This document shows positions 47,364-58,339 of a DNA stretch of 64,000 nucleotides, piece by piece. Location: contig JAACJM010000005.1 in assembly GCA_013368315.1 (NCBI GenBank), positions 1,210,803 to 1,274,802 on the forward strand. Reading direction: 5' to 3'. The position numbers and the translations under genes are program-made. The DNA comes from Tetrapyrgos nigripes. Its lineage: Eukaryota > Basidiomycota > Agaricomycetes > Agaricales > Campanellaceae. Under the pieces are notes generated by a model. That model was given only the letters and a program-made list of their open reading frames with translations, had not been told where the DNA came from and did not search any database. Position 1 is the stretch's first letter, and each line of letters starts with the position of its first letter.

Positions 47364-47780
47364 TTAAATTCTGTCCATAGATGCTGGATACTCACCTGGT
47401 AAACCAGGATCCCGAGGCCATCTTCGAACAACGTACTTTACGCTTCTCCATTCCGGGGGTTTCCCAAGCCGCCTCCACATCTGCCTCAGGTGCTTCGGAC
47501 TGAAGTCTGGTTTCGGAGGTTGTCCGTCAAAGGAAGGAACCACGTCGATAATGTAAAGATAGCAGTATGGGTCATCCTTAGACGCAGCGTCCATGAGCGG
47601 GAGAATGCTGTTTGGTTTATCCAAATCCTGCCAGGTACTGTTCATGGCATCCATCGGATCGCCACCATAGATATTGTCGACTATATTGGTCGAAAGATGA
47701 TGATTTGCGAGTATGCGAAGTTGGTTTTCGGTGAGTGCTAGCCCAGACAGGAAGGGAACGGGCTTTTGCTCGGACGCCAT
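47364..47780 (-). CDS. Small protein of unknown function, paralogue of the 24656-25060 gene
   Basis: A single exon encodes 138 aa from the ATG at 47780 (MASEQKPVPFLSGLALT). Longer readings add an N-terminus that its paralogue lacks, so this start is preferred. It shares with the 24656 protein PFLxGxAL, the ILANHHLS block, a GGDP segment, a LYIIDV block and MWRRLGKPPEW. A GTGAGT within the last codons could be a donor to a further exon, but the paralogue ends at the same place. The gene points away from the 47903 gene, sharing a 122-bp intergenic region with it. Function unknown; soluble. Confidence 0.7.
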   Translation of the reverse strand: MASEQKPVPFLSGLALTENQLRILANHHLSTNIVDNIYGGDPMDAMNSTWQDLDKPNSILPLMDAASKDDPYCYLYIIDVVPSFDGQPPKPDFSPKHLRQMWRRLGKPPEWRSVKYVVRRWPRDPGLPGEYPASMDRI

Positions 47781-47902
47781 GGTGGTTCGAAAGAAACCAA
47801 CCAATTGACACGTGAACTTCACGTTCACAATTTCACGTGACTTGTAAAACAGCAAACCTCGCGGCCTCAACGTGCTCCTTGCTGGCTCCCTGCCTCCTCA
47901 CT
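47781..47902. promoter_or_regulatory. Compact divergent promoter region
   Basis: Only 122 bp separate the two start codons of the divergent genes. It contains TTCACGTTCACAATTTCACGTGA, with two CACGT-type cores that could bind bHLH or bZIP factors, and no TATA box. Co-regulation of the pair is an inference from spacing. Confidence 0.45.
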
Positions 47903-48952
47903 ATGGACTTGAAAGGTTCGATAGAAATGCTTCAAAATGTCTCGAAAAGACTTCAGAAAGAGGTAAGTCGTACACTTTATGTGTATACTCATAGAGCTCA
48001 TCCCTCACTGCACTTCGGAATGGCAGACCTCGACGGACACGTCAGGCTACATCGCTGACCTCAACAGAGTCATTGCCGACTTGGAAGTAGGTGTGCTAAC
48101 ATCCTAGTCCAAATGTTCACTCATTGATGCATGAAGCGAGCCAAAGTCCCCAGTCGATTACCCGAGGATCTAGAGCAGCGCCTCAACAGGGCAAAGATTG
48201 GAACGGAGACTGGCTTATTCGAGGGCTTCGTCGATGGAGTATCCGGTGGCATGTTGACCCATTATCTCCCAGTCTCTGAGGGATTTTTGGTGCAGCCCCA
48301 GCCAACCTACAAAAAGCTATATGAGGACGAGCAAGCTCTTGCGGAAGAGGCTAATCTGTCGATGGAGGTCAATCTTGGTGAGGAAGACAACGCTGATGAG
48401 GGCGAGGAAAGATCAGAAAAATACAGCGATGTCGAAGACAATGACCGCGAACCGCCGGAGGAGTTTCTGCCAATAACTAGCCCCATATTGCCATTCCGCT
48501 CTTCGAGAACCACTCTTAATCGCAAGGATATCGTCTCTTCGCTTCCTACCGGCTCTCCAGTTAAAAATTTTGACATATCCAACCTAGCACATGTCGATGA
48601 GGCGAATCGAATAGTGCCAAATGAACCTGGAGGACTGCGGCGACCGGATTTCAATTGTGTGAAGATGTTAACCCCTCGGGACCGGCTCTTTCTCCTTGTT
48701 GAAAATAAGCTTCGATTGAAGAGTCAGGCCATAAGGCAGCTGGAAGACTATATGGACGATTATCCGGATTGTAAGTATGGTATATGCTTTGTGATGGATC
48801 ATAAACGGTTAGAGGCAGGTGTGTTGTGGAGAGAAGGTAATGGTGCTATCATTCAGCGTCGAGGGGGACGGAATGCATGGTACAGCCCAACTAGCCAGGA
48901 ATTTCACAAAATCATGCTGGAGATTCGGGAGTATGCTGATGCGCTCGTGTAA
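47903..48952 (+). CDS. PD-(D/E)XK-like protein of unknown function
   Basis: Three exons (47903-47962, 48027-48086, 48137-48952) join in phase 0 to give 311 aa from MDLKGSIEMLQ. The N-terminal 40 residues, from two 60-nt exons, are predicted helical. Residues 110-150 are strongly acidic. The C-terminal half has RRPDF, then LFLLVENKLRL (E229, K231), QAIRQLEDYM, YGICFVMDH and GVLW, the same order as in the genes at 33026 and 38476. This is consistent with a PD-(D/E)XK nuclease-like fold; the assignment is inference and catalysis is unproven. It is divergently paired with a small gene whose paralogue lies at 24656. The frame is intact. Confidence 0.75.
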
Positions 48953-49687
48953 TGCAGTGAGTGGCACACCACTGTACTTGGGAACTCTCCCCTTTTCCTC
49001 CACGAATCACGATCTGTCACACTTCCCTTACTTCATTCGTCTCCTCGCAGCTGTAGCCTTACCCTTACCCTTGGTTCAAGCTGCTCCCGCTCCCCTTCCC
49101 CTATCCCAGCCTGGACTAGATTCAGGCGGCGACCCTGTCCGACAAGACCTCCATCGTCTTTGTTTTACCGAAGGCCTCGACACTCCTACCTATATCTTCA
49201 CCATAACATAGCCCTATGTTACTGCTCCCTTAGGGTTAGGCCGACTAAGGGTGACAATGGTGGAGAAGATGATCGTGATATTTGACGCTTCGGTTTTGAT
49301 GCGGGTTTGCCGAGTTTGAGACTGCCTCGGAGACTCTATGAGACACGTAACAATATGTGCTCGTGCTTGAGAGTACCTGTGGGGAAAGAGTGGTTAGTAT
49401 TGAAAGCGTGCATGGAAGTCATGGCTCAGAGCAAGCAAGGTGGAACTCGAAGTCGAAAACAAAACACGAAACAACACCAGCCCCGATACCAGTGAAAACG
49501 AAAACAAAAAGAAAACTGGCAAAGCCAAGGTCGACACTGAAAAAGTGGGGATGTATAAACGACTCTCTAAGTCCTCATCGATGTCATCCCAACAACTACT
49601 AGTACCTCATTCCTCTTTTCCCAGTAACCCTTTGGGCAGAACGATCCATCATTCCTCTTGGCCCTGATAGCCTTCCTTTCTCTATAT
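48953..49687. other. No supported gene
   Basis: ORFs at 49307-49667 overlap one another and are Lys/Asn/Ser-rich, without conserved features. The left part is the 3' flank of the 47903 gene. Confidence 0.4.
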
Positions 49688-50003
49688 ATAGGTTAGCTCC
49701 CACAATGGACATCGGTGCTTTTTTCAAAGGTCCGCACACTGCTCGTCCCCTGCTCATCCGTTCGTCCTAAAAACTGCAGATTCGGATTCCCAGACCTCGA
49801 AAGCTGGGCGCGCTCCGGGCTCAGGTCCGGGGGAGCACTTTTTGGGGTACCTGGTCTGCAGGCCATTATGTCATCTTTTTCAGCGTTGTTTCGCGATTAT
49901 CTCAACAACCGCTGCTCCGTTTGCCTTAAAACTTGAAGATTCGGACTCCTGGGGGTTGATACCATATAACTAAGTCCCCAACCCTAACCCCAATCCATGC
50001 TCC
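49688..50003 (-). repeat. Dispersed 310-bp repeat, inverted copy of 37084-37385
   Basis: Read on the minus strand it starts GATTGGGGTTAGGGTTGGGG, then GACTTAGTTATATGG, and ends CATTGTGGGAGCTAACCTATA, matching the other copy end to end with diverged middle parts. The internal duplicated motif (GATTCGGA...CTGCAGA) is present in both halves. Confidence 0.75.
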
Positions 50004-51090
50004 TCCTGAGAAATCCTTGAAACTTGCTTTCACCCACACCCCAAAATCTATGACCACCTATGGGTACCAAGACGACAAGCGCGCCGCTGGAGCGGGGTGC
50101 CAAAATGTCCACTATGACCCCCCCTAACATATAAGCCAGCCCACAGGTCCATACAATCTGGAATTCTCAAACAACGTCTGTGCCTTCAAGTCGTTGCTGA
50201 TTTTGCCCCCCCAACCGTCAACCTGGTTTTGTGTCCCATTCCCAGTGGTGCCCACTCCTGGCAGGGCGTCAGTACATTCCATTTGACAGCAGAAACTTGA
50301 TTCTGCACCCCATTACAGCACAGACCCTTCCTTTCACCCATACTCGACCAGTTCGCTCTTTTCTGTGTCAAAAATGTATCCCTCACGGACTATACCTAGA
50401 CGACTTACGCGCAGTCTGCATGGGGTGCCAGTATCTTCCATTTGATCTACAGAAACAGGAAAACCATCCTGTAGGGCCATGCCTACAAGCCACTTTGACT
50501 TGGGCCTTAAAACTCCTCCCAACACATATTTTCCCACATGCAGTGAAAGTGGACTTAGGGTTATTTCTGCTACAGCCACTCAACCACCCAATAAACATCC
50601 TGAATTGACCACCATCTATCCCCCTGCAAAGAGTGGAACAACACAAACTAGAGTTTAGTCATCGGTGGAGTAGGGTTTTGGAGGGGAGGCAGCAGGGGCG
50701 CAGTCACGTGACCACGCACCCCGATAAAGAGCTACAAGTACACGTATTTGTGATCAGAGAATTGATAAGGGTTTTCATATGTTGAAAGGATGAATCAGAG
50801 AAGGAATCTTGAAATTGTGAGTAAGATAAATGACGAGAAAGAATTGAAGGAACGCGTAAGTGGGAAGGGAAAACGGGGGCAAGTGCGCACGGACCAAGTG
50901 GCACTGCCGCCACGCTACAATATCTCCAACCAACCAATTATACTAGTGCTTCGCACGGTGCGCTTGCCCTCCCTGACTCCCAGAGTTTGTGGGAGCTGAC
51001 TAGTAAATAGTACTTAGAACCTGTAGCCCAACAATAAAAATTTGTAAGAAGTTAAACACTTAAAGACAAGCATTCTATCGTGGCACTCAT
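50004..51090. other. One Cys-containing ORF of doubtful status; otherwise nothing
   Basis: A 125-codon ORF (50231-50608, plus) repeats GRQYIPFD and GCQYLPFD and has LCQKC and VCMGC, a possible zinc-binding pair of knuckles. It lacks flanking exons or a homologue I know, so it may be a decayed element gene. C-runs of six to seven bases occur at 50125 and 50205. The remainder is intergenic. Confidence 0.3.
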
Positions 51091-51559
51091 TGTAACCCTA
51101 AGTGCACACTGCAGCCAAATTTTTCAATCTACCAAAAAATTCCTAGTTGTAGTGAATGTGGGGCTGTTTTTTATCTTTTAGTCTCACAAGATATATAGCT
51201 GGTCTATGGAATTGAACACGTTGAAGTTGCGTGTTTGCAGTATGACATATTCCGCGTCAATGTAGCGCAAACGCGTCTCGATGTCTCGACGCGTCAATGC
51301 ACACGTGAATGCACACGTGATGCAGCAGCTTGACACGTCAGTTCCTGTAAGGTGTGTGATCAAGTATTCTCACCGAGCCCAATGCTCAAGACCTAAGCCA
51401 GAACAGGTTTTATAAATGTTCCTAGGTACAAGCACGACAGGCGGTGGTAAGAAATATAGATGATAATTCTAAGTACTACGAGTGTGGCTTATATACTAGA
51501 AGGCGTGTGAATAGATATGTAAACTATATAGTCGTCCGTATTAGGAAGTACGCGTTACA
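51091..51559 (-). mobile_element. LTR of a retrotransposon (3' LTR, minus orientation)
   Basis: The 469-bp segment begins TGTAAC and ends GTTACA on the plus strand. On the minus strand it is directly preceded by a polypurine tract, CTTGTGGGGGAGGG (51560-51573), as expected upstream of a 3' LTR. A TATATAAGCC box lies at about 51490. Paired motifs ACGCGTC and CACACGTGA at 51260-51320 could be promoter sites. No second LTR was found toward 53 kb, so the element is incomplete. Confidence 0.6.
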
Positions 51560-51656
51560 CCCTCCCCCACAAGATTCCGTCAAGGAATATACGGAAACAT
51601 GAACTATAAGTATAGATAAGTAGATAATAGTAAGAAAAGGATAACTGATAATTTTA

Positions 51657-52788
51657 TCAGAGTACAATACAATTGCCATTAAGCCTCTGGACTACGAGTA
51701 ATAGAAGACGTAGTTGAAATCGAGGAGTGAGTTGTGGCAATGTGTAGTGCGTTGGTAGTGCGCTAAGATCAACGCCAGCATTGTCATTGGAAGCAACAAC
51801 TGGGATGATGATAAGGGGCATTTTGTAGTCTCGAGGAATGGAGCATTGTGCCTTGTGAGCACGGACGATCAGAAGTCGACGGCAAAATTCTAATAGATCG
51901 TCCTGGTTCCAGTGCTCAGGTAGGTCATAAGCACAGCTCGTTGTAGGAACGCAATCGACCAGTAGCATGCGGAGATTGGATTTACATAGTATCTCCAACC
52001 AATATGTATCTGCTGGTTTAGCACAGTATCGATCGTGGCAATAATGGCGTCCGAATTGTAACAGGTCATTGACCGTATCCTCGGTGATGCCGCATGAGGC
52101 CAAGTAGCGAGCCACATCGACAACAGTCCAGCGGTTAGAATCACGAGGGCTGATAGGACGGAGAAGGAATGTGGGGTTGACCTCTAATGAATGTTGGACT
52201 AGCAATTGTCCTTACATGAGAGGCATAACGCAAATTAACACGAACAATCGAGTAAACTTGCTTGCATGTTTCAACGCGGTAGAAGTATCAGGGGCAAGTC
52301 CAAGGATCAGTCGGATACCTTCTACGGACTTGATATCTACCGTGCCGCTGTTGGTTACGAAGAAACCAGGGTGTTCCACGAAATTTCCGTAGATCGACAA
52401 CCAATGAATACAGTCATTGATTGGAGCATTGATCAACAAAACAGGATCCATCTGAGGAACCTTGATGGGAGTCCACGCCTCGACGGACTCCTCAGAGTCA
52501 TCCAAAATAGGAAAACGAGTCCGCTGAAGCCCATTACCAACTTGGTATGTATCAGCAATATAGGCTTCAACGGCGTTGATTGTCTTTGTGCCCAGTAATA
52601 TCCTCCAATACACGACGAATGCGTGCAGACTGGGCAAAATTGGCAACATGATAGTTCTCAACGATGTAACCAGGATGACTGGCACGACGTATAAGAGCTT
52701 CGGCTTTGCCTATGGTGGTGGGAATAGAGCGCGTCCGGAAACGGCCATGACAAAATGAAGAAACTTCGATGGGAATCAAAGCTTCCAT
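51657..52788 (-). pseudogene. Retroelement-associated ORF, frameshifted, family uncertain
   Basis: The frame opens at 52788 (MEALIPIEVSSFCHGRF) and shifts by one base near 52575 between NQRR and AVEAYIADTY. It continues through VEAWTPIKVPQMDP and FFVTNSGTVDIKSVEG to an in-frame TAA at 52210-52212 (MPLM*GQLLVQHS), and resumes in the same frame to 51657. It lies just upstream of a polypurine tract and LTR in the same orientation, so it is probably the internal part of a non-autonomous or gag-like element. I recognise no catalytic motif, protease, RT or integrase. Confidence 0.55.
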
Positions 52789-52833
52789 GTATTTGAATTT
52801 TTAGTCGCATTACTCTATAGTTATGCTAGCCGT

Positions 52834-52980
52834 CACAATGGCCATTGTGCGGGCGGTCATATTCCATAGATTTTCTTTTGGTCGACCAAACCACGTGACT
52901 TGGTCGACCAAGTCACGTGTTTGGTCGACCAAATGTCGTACAACTTTATCCGACTAAGATTTTCTTTTGGTCGACCAAGT
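52834..52980. repeat. CACAATGGCCATTGTG palindrome and GTCGAC repeats
   Basis: A perfect 16-bp palindrome at 52834-52849 begins a reverse-orientation copy of the GCCCGC-CACAATG short repeat. Within the next 130 bp GGTCGACCAA occurs four times together with CACGTGACTTGG, the motifs of the satellite at 59.3-60.4 kb. This is a small outlier of that satellite. Confidence 0.65.
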
Positions 52981-53096
52981 CGGAATCTTGGCGTTGGGGT
53001 TGGGTTTACAGATATTGTACTTATATCTAATATGTTCAAATATATCTATATTGTCCTTGTACACATACATCCGGTCATGTTTCCGTCCAGCGGAAA

Positions 53097-55859
53097 TCAA
53101 CAATCCAAGGCGCCCCTCTGAAGGGCGCGAATTACAGCTTTGATAACCGTCATCCGTCCGCTTTCGTTCATCATCATCAGCCCACACATGCCCTCTTGGA
53201 TCTCATTCACCGTATACTGGTACTGGCTATCCTTTACACTCCATACTAATCCAATATCCATACGACAAAGCAGCCTGAGGCTGGCGGGAGACAGACGGGA
53301 GGATTCGTCGCGTGAGATCGTTGCTCTCAAGGCAGTTTCTTCCTGGAGCATAAACTCTTTATAGACGTGATTGGCAAATTTAAGGAGTTCCTCTGTGCCT
53401 CGCATGTCAGTGGTACTGGCTTCTCTGTCATACCAGAGTCGGTCCCTGTGCCCTTGTTCATACCAGTTGACAAAGCCAGGCCTTTACATGTGTGGGATGA
53501 GCAGAAAACAGATAAATGTGATTGGAAGTCAACTCACTTGATGTCGACTAACCGTTTAAGCCTTCCCAAAGGCTCCTCAACAACAAGACCAGTCCAATCT
53601 TGGGATTTCCAGTTCTTTTCACCATCGCGGGCACAAGGTATGGTGTGGCACATGAAGGCGAATTCACCAAAGGTGACATATATGCGGACTTCACCACGGT
53701 CAATGAGAGCTTGGTTGAACGTCATGGAAAAGAAGTGGCAATATGGACTGTGCAGTGCAAAGTCTCTCCTGAAGTCGCCTTCTTCCCTGTCGCTCTTGTA
53801 CACAAACTTACCTTCGTCTCCATAGTCAGTTTTTATGACCTTACCCTGCCTGAGAAAGCCAACTCCTTGTTCAACAGATGTGATCAAGATGGGGGATTCA
53901 CAATAGCCACCAGCTTCCCGGATCACTGAGCCAAGAAGGTGAAGGGCGGTGAACTTCCGTTGAGTGAGGTGCTGAGACTGTGGGGAAGGCCAGATCTTCA
54001 CCCCACTTGATGCAAGTTTGCCAAGAGCTGGCATGACATCATGGGGAAACCCATGCAGGGGAAGACGGTCCTTACCGTTCCTACAAGCAACCGTTCACCA
54101 TAAAACTGAGTGAACAAACGAATGTCAACTTACGCCTCCCAAACGTAGCCCACAATCAGGCTGGTGGATTGCAACATTTGGTATTCGGAATCAGTAGGCC
54201 CATTCCTGAGGGTGCGGAGGAAGTCCTCTTGGGACATGAATTCTACACTGCAGCTTGTTTGCATAAGCAGCAGTGGGAGAAGACCCTGTTGACATTTTAG
54301 AGGGTTTGGGAGAAAGGGGCAGAGAAATGTGGACTCACCCATTCAGGCAGGTAGACATTAACTTGAGTCACACTATCATCACCTTCAATAAACATGAACC
54401 GCCGAAGGACTGAGGTCCTAGGGCTGGATACATACTTGCGGAGGAAGTCCCTTAAATCCTCTGTCTCCGCCATGTTCAAGGTGGCCATCGTCCAATAGAA
54501 CTCATCCAACATGTGGCTGTTCGCGTGGTTGACGTCCTTGAATGGGATGTCGGACATGAAATGGGAGTTGATTATGAACACCATGTGCTGAGGAAAATGT
54601 GTCTGAGCATTAGGGTTCCAGTTTGACTGGAAAGGAGATAGGTTGTTGTCCGTGAAACTCCACATGGGGCCAGTGGGAATAGGAAGAGACGTGGAAGTAG
54701 GAGGAGGAGGGGCACTATGTGAAGAGGAAACAGGGGCAACTTCTCTGGGAGCGACAGATAGTCTCGTCAAGTCTGGCAGAGGGAGTCTGGTAGAAACTTG
54801 TGAAGAAGGTGGCACAGGACTGGTCCCACGAGACAGGCCAGCTGAGGGGGAATGTCGAGTGCTGGATGGTCCAGCCACTGGATGGCATCGTGAGCTATAG
54901 AGCAAAAAACAAAAAGAAAAAACTTACTGTTGGAGAGAGCTACCGGTGTGGGTCCCCCAGTCAGGTGAGATTGTTGAGATTGGGATGGTCCTGCAACTGG
55001 TTGGTGGGCAACTTGGGTTAAAAAAAGTAAAAGTAAAAGGAGAAAAGAAAGAGAAACTCACGGGTCGACGGTCCAGCCCCAGCCCCAGCTGAGGGGGAAC
55101 TGTGAGATGGCAATGATCCTGTTGATGACCAGATGAGGTTAGAAATATGAAACAAAGGGGAGTGAATGACTGACCACCAGGGAACACAACAGTGGGAGAA
55201 TTGGCAAGGGGTTGTCCAGCTCCAAAGGCAGGGAGTCCGTTGGAAGCAGCCTCCAGATCAAAATGTCGAACGGGGCAGCCCACAGCGACAGGGACATCCT
55301 GGTATTGTTTGGGTTGATGGTCCCATTCAGACCCGTGTGGCCCAAGCCCAAAATCATAGAAGGGAGAGGGGAGGAACGGGGAAAGATTTCCCGCCAACAG
55401 GTAAAGTTGTCTCCACTTGCCCTTGAGAGCAGCTGAAGAAGAATCATTCAAAATGCGCTGGTGCCAGCTTTTCTGCTTTTGGTTTTTGGTCACACCCTCT
55501 CTATACTCCTGGCCATAGGAGATGACTATGTGGAGGAGCTCCGCAAAGTCGTTGGCATACCTTGTGGTATGCTCGTAGGGTGGTAGGTTGATACACTGGT
55601 CATTAATGGCATTGGCCAGGGGGCATGGGGCTCTGCAGTGAGTATGTTTGGATGTTTTGACGTGAGTGGATCTTCTGCTGCTCCCTCCAGAGTTGTAAGC
55701 AAATATGGTAGAGAGGGAGTTTTTTTGTTGATTTAGAGGTAATGGATGTGCGCAGGTGTGTCCACACACTGTAAAGTCCTTGTGTGGGTCGGGGCTCCAG
55801 TCATCAGGAGTAGTGGTTTTATTGTAGTTATCGTATTGTGGATCAAAATTTGACGCCAT
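53097..55859 (-). CDS. Subtelomeric protein B (814 aa), function unknown
   Basis: Seven exons join in phase without a stop: 55175-55859, 55062-55118, 54928-55011, 54339-54877, 54134-54285, 53538-54080, 53097-53481. The N-terminus (MASNFDPQYDNYNK) has a Cys/His patch (CGHTCAH, then HCRAPC) that could bind zinc. Residues 229-330 are a Pro/Ser linker with repeated PVAGPS and HSPSAG. The C-terminal 470 residues look globular: MWSFTDNNLSPFQSNWNPN, LRDFLRKYVSS, RGEVRIYVTFGEFAFMCHT, WYDREASTTDMRG and YTVNEIQEGMCGLMMM. I do not recognise the fold or family. No signal peptide or membrane span. The same-strand gene ending at 56222 lies 362 bp upstream. Dense intact coding 8-11 kb from a telomere, beside satellites, argues for selection or recent arrival. 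Confidence 0.75.
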
Positions 55860-56221
55860 GGTGGAAGTAGAGAAGAGAGTGGAAATGGGTCACATGACAT
55901 TGATTGGAAGACTGATGATCGCTGGTCAATTAGGGTTAGGTGTTGATAGTTTGTCGGCGTGGTTTCAGTGAACGGTTAGGTTTGAGTTACTCGACCGATC
56001 ACATGATTTGGTCGACCATCGCGTCAGCGGCCAGTGGTCAGATCAGTTAAAAAAAGACTCTTTACTTGTATCATGTTCCTATCGACAGTAGACTCCTATT
56101 CGGTATACACGATTTATATACATGTTCCTATTTACACTATTTACACTAGATTAGATTAGGTACATAGATAGATTAGTTCTGGCTTGGTTCTGGCTATTTC
56201 TAAGGTATGGCTAGGTTCAGA

Positions 56222-58189
56222 TCAGTTAGTCCTCAGCTTGACTTGCAAGATCGCCTTCTTAGCCACTTCCAAGAATGGCTTGAGTTGTGACAGAAAAGCC
56301 ACAGTGTGCTCTTTCAAAAAGACTGCCTCACCACTCTTCTGTCCTTGTTCCAGAATAGTGAGTAAATCCACTGCACAGAGGATACTGGAGAGAGACGATT
56401 GCTGTTGGGTCCACTTGGTGAGTATCGCCTCCCACACCGTGAGACTTATCTCTGGGACTTCGACATTCTTGTGTGCATACTCCAGAGCATAAACTGGGAA
56501 GTTGGCCTTCATCTTTCCCTCCCGCACCGACTCCTCGACCCATTGCCGGAGACGGTTTGCGACGTGGCTGTCGGATAGAAGTTTGCTTAGACCAGGAGGG
56601 CAGGGAGGATTGAGTGTGATGATGTTTGTGAATCGCCGTTGAGAGGAGGGGGTACTTGCAAAGGAAGAGGAAGAGGAAGACGACGGAGTTCTTGGAGCTA
56701 AGGAAGAGGAAGACGATGGAGTTCTTGGAGCTAAGGAAGAGGAAGACGACGGAGTTCTGGGAGCTCGACCATGGAGTGAGTTCTTCTTTGCTATCTGTAG
56801 CTTGTTTCGACGGGACCATTCAACAGTAAAGCCTTGCAGATCGAAACCCATGTCGTCATCCAGGACAGGGATGGCTGGAACTGGAGGTTCCTGGTGAGCC
56901 TGGGGCTCCAGCTGTGGAGATTCCTGAATTGGGGAAAGCTGGGGAGTCTCTGGAATCACTGAGGGTGACCTCTGCCATACCTTGGGCCTTGGCTGAGCCA
57001 TCCCTGGGTCTATGGACAGGGATTTCAGATCTGGGAGAGTTTCCTGTACGCGAGTAGATGACATAGACGGGACAGGAGACGGTGACATACTGGGGACCGG
57101 AGACATGGTTCCAGGAAGCACTGCCAAAAAAAAAAGAAGATGTCATCAACAACCAGTTGTCTTTGAAATGAGAAATGAGAAGAGAGAGAGAAAAGGATGA
57201 AATGAAATGAAAAAAAGGTTGGTTGTCGTTGAAGGAACAAAAAAGAAAGCGGTGATTCAACAACGGAATGAAGAGGGGGAGGCAGAAAAGCAATGTTGCA
57301 AACCCAACACTGCGAAAATGAGAGCCAAAAAAAACCCAAGAAACACAGTAATATATATATAAGATGTAGATACTAACGATCCTTGTCCATCTCAATATCT
57401 TTGTCGACCTCGTCTTCCTGGCCCTCATCCTCATCCTCGACGTCCACTGTACAATGGGTGAACAAGGGAAAAGCCAAGTGAAAGGAAGCAAATACACTTA
57501 CGACTCAGTTTGTTCAAGATACCTCGCAATTCTGCCAGCTGATGGTCGGTCCAGGTTGGGAAGGACGTGGTTGGATCAGGTGGATTTGCGGCGGCAAACC
57601 GGAGTACATGTTCTGGATTGAGAAAGGGAAATATTGGCTGGATGCCAATAGAAAAAATGAGAGACTCACCTTGGAGATTGACTCGTTTCATATGATCCTG
57701 GGAGCCAGGGGTCGGTTCCTGCCTGAGGACCTGAGCAGCGTGATCAAGGTTTCGTTGGTTTTGGGCTCTCGCCCGGTTTAACGCCTCCGCTCGCTTCCGC
57801 TCGGTCCTGGCGTCGAAGTCTTCCTGAGACTCCTTCCAGTGGATCTGAGAGGGTCTCTCCACAGCGAGGGTCTTCTGGTTGCGTGTGGCTGGTATGAACG
57901 TAAAAAACTGCCCGTAATTGGGGGGCTGTTCATCGTTGGGATCGTTGTCGTTGGTGTCAGCGCCGGCGTGGTCATCGTCACAATCGTCGTCAGCGTCTGG
58001 GGGGTTGCAAAGCTTCCGACGTTTGGGTGAGGGTTGGGGATCGTCCTCGGATTCACTTAACACAAGGACTCGAGCGCTCCGCCGAAGGACACGGGCGCCG
58101 GATCTTTGGCTGGATTACATAATATTTTGATAGTAGGCAAGAAAACGAGCTCACGTTGTACCATCTGACTGGTTATGTGGAGAAGGCAT
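56222..58189 (-). CDS. Subtelomeric protein A (517 aa), function unknown
   Basis: Five exons join in phase: 58155-58189, 57670-58109, 57502-57612, 57378-57446, 56222-57120. Translation starts MPSPHNQSDGTTQRSGARV. The N-terminal third is basic, then Asp-rich (a probable nuclear-type tail, SPKRRK), then has HWKESQEDFDARTERKRAEA, likely a coiled coil. A middle acidic stretch (DVEDEDEGQEDEVDKDIEM) leads to a Pro/Ser-rich linker holding three copies of APRTPSSSSSL. The C-terminal 150 residues look helical and folded (LLSDSHVANRLRQWVEESV, then ALEYAHKNVEVPEISLTVW). The 257-nt intron before the last exon is much longer than others here. Family unknown. It resembles a DNA- or chromatin-associated adaptor in composition only. 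It may be co-inherited with protein B, which lies downstream on the same strand. Confidence 0.7.
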
Positions 58190-58339
58190 GGCGCAGAGGC
58201 CAGAAAATACCGCAAAAGCGAAAAAAGAACGAACAAGCAAGAGATGGTGGTGGTAGAGAAGAAAGAGAGGTTGTGATTATCTAATCAAGTCGGAAGGTCA
58301 ACTCCGCATATCGACTCCGCCTGCCGGGACCCGGCAGAT

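Noticed and set aside
54297..54905. Separate 202-aa gene
   Set aside because: It is exon 4 plus intron read-through of protein B; splicing at 54877 and 54339 keeps phase with neighbours.
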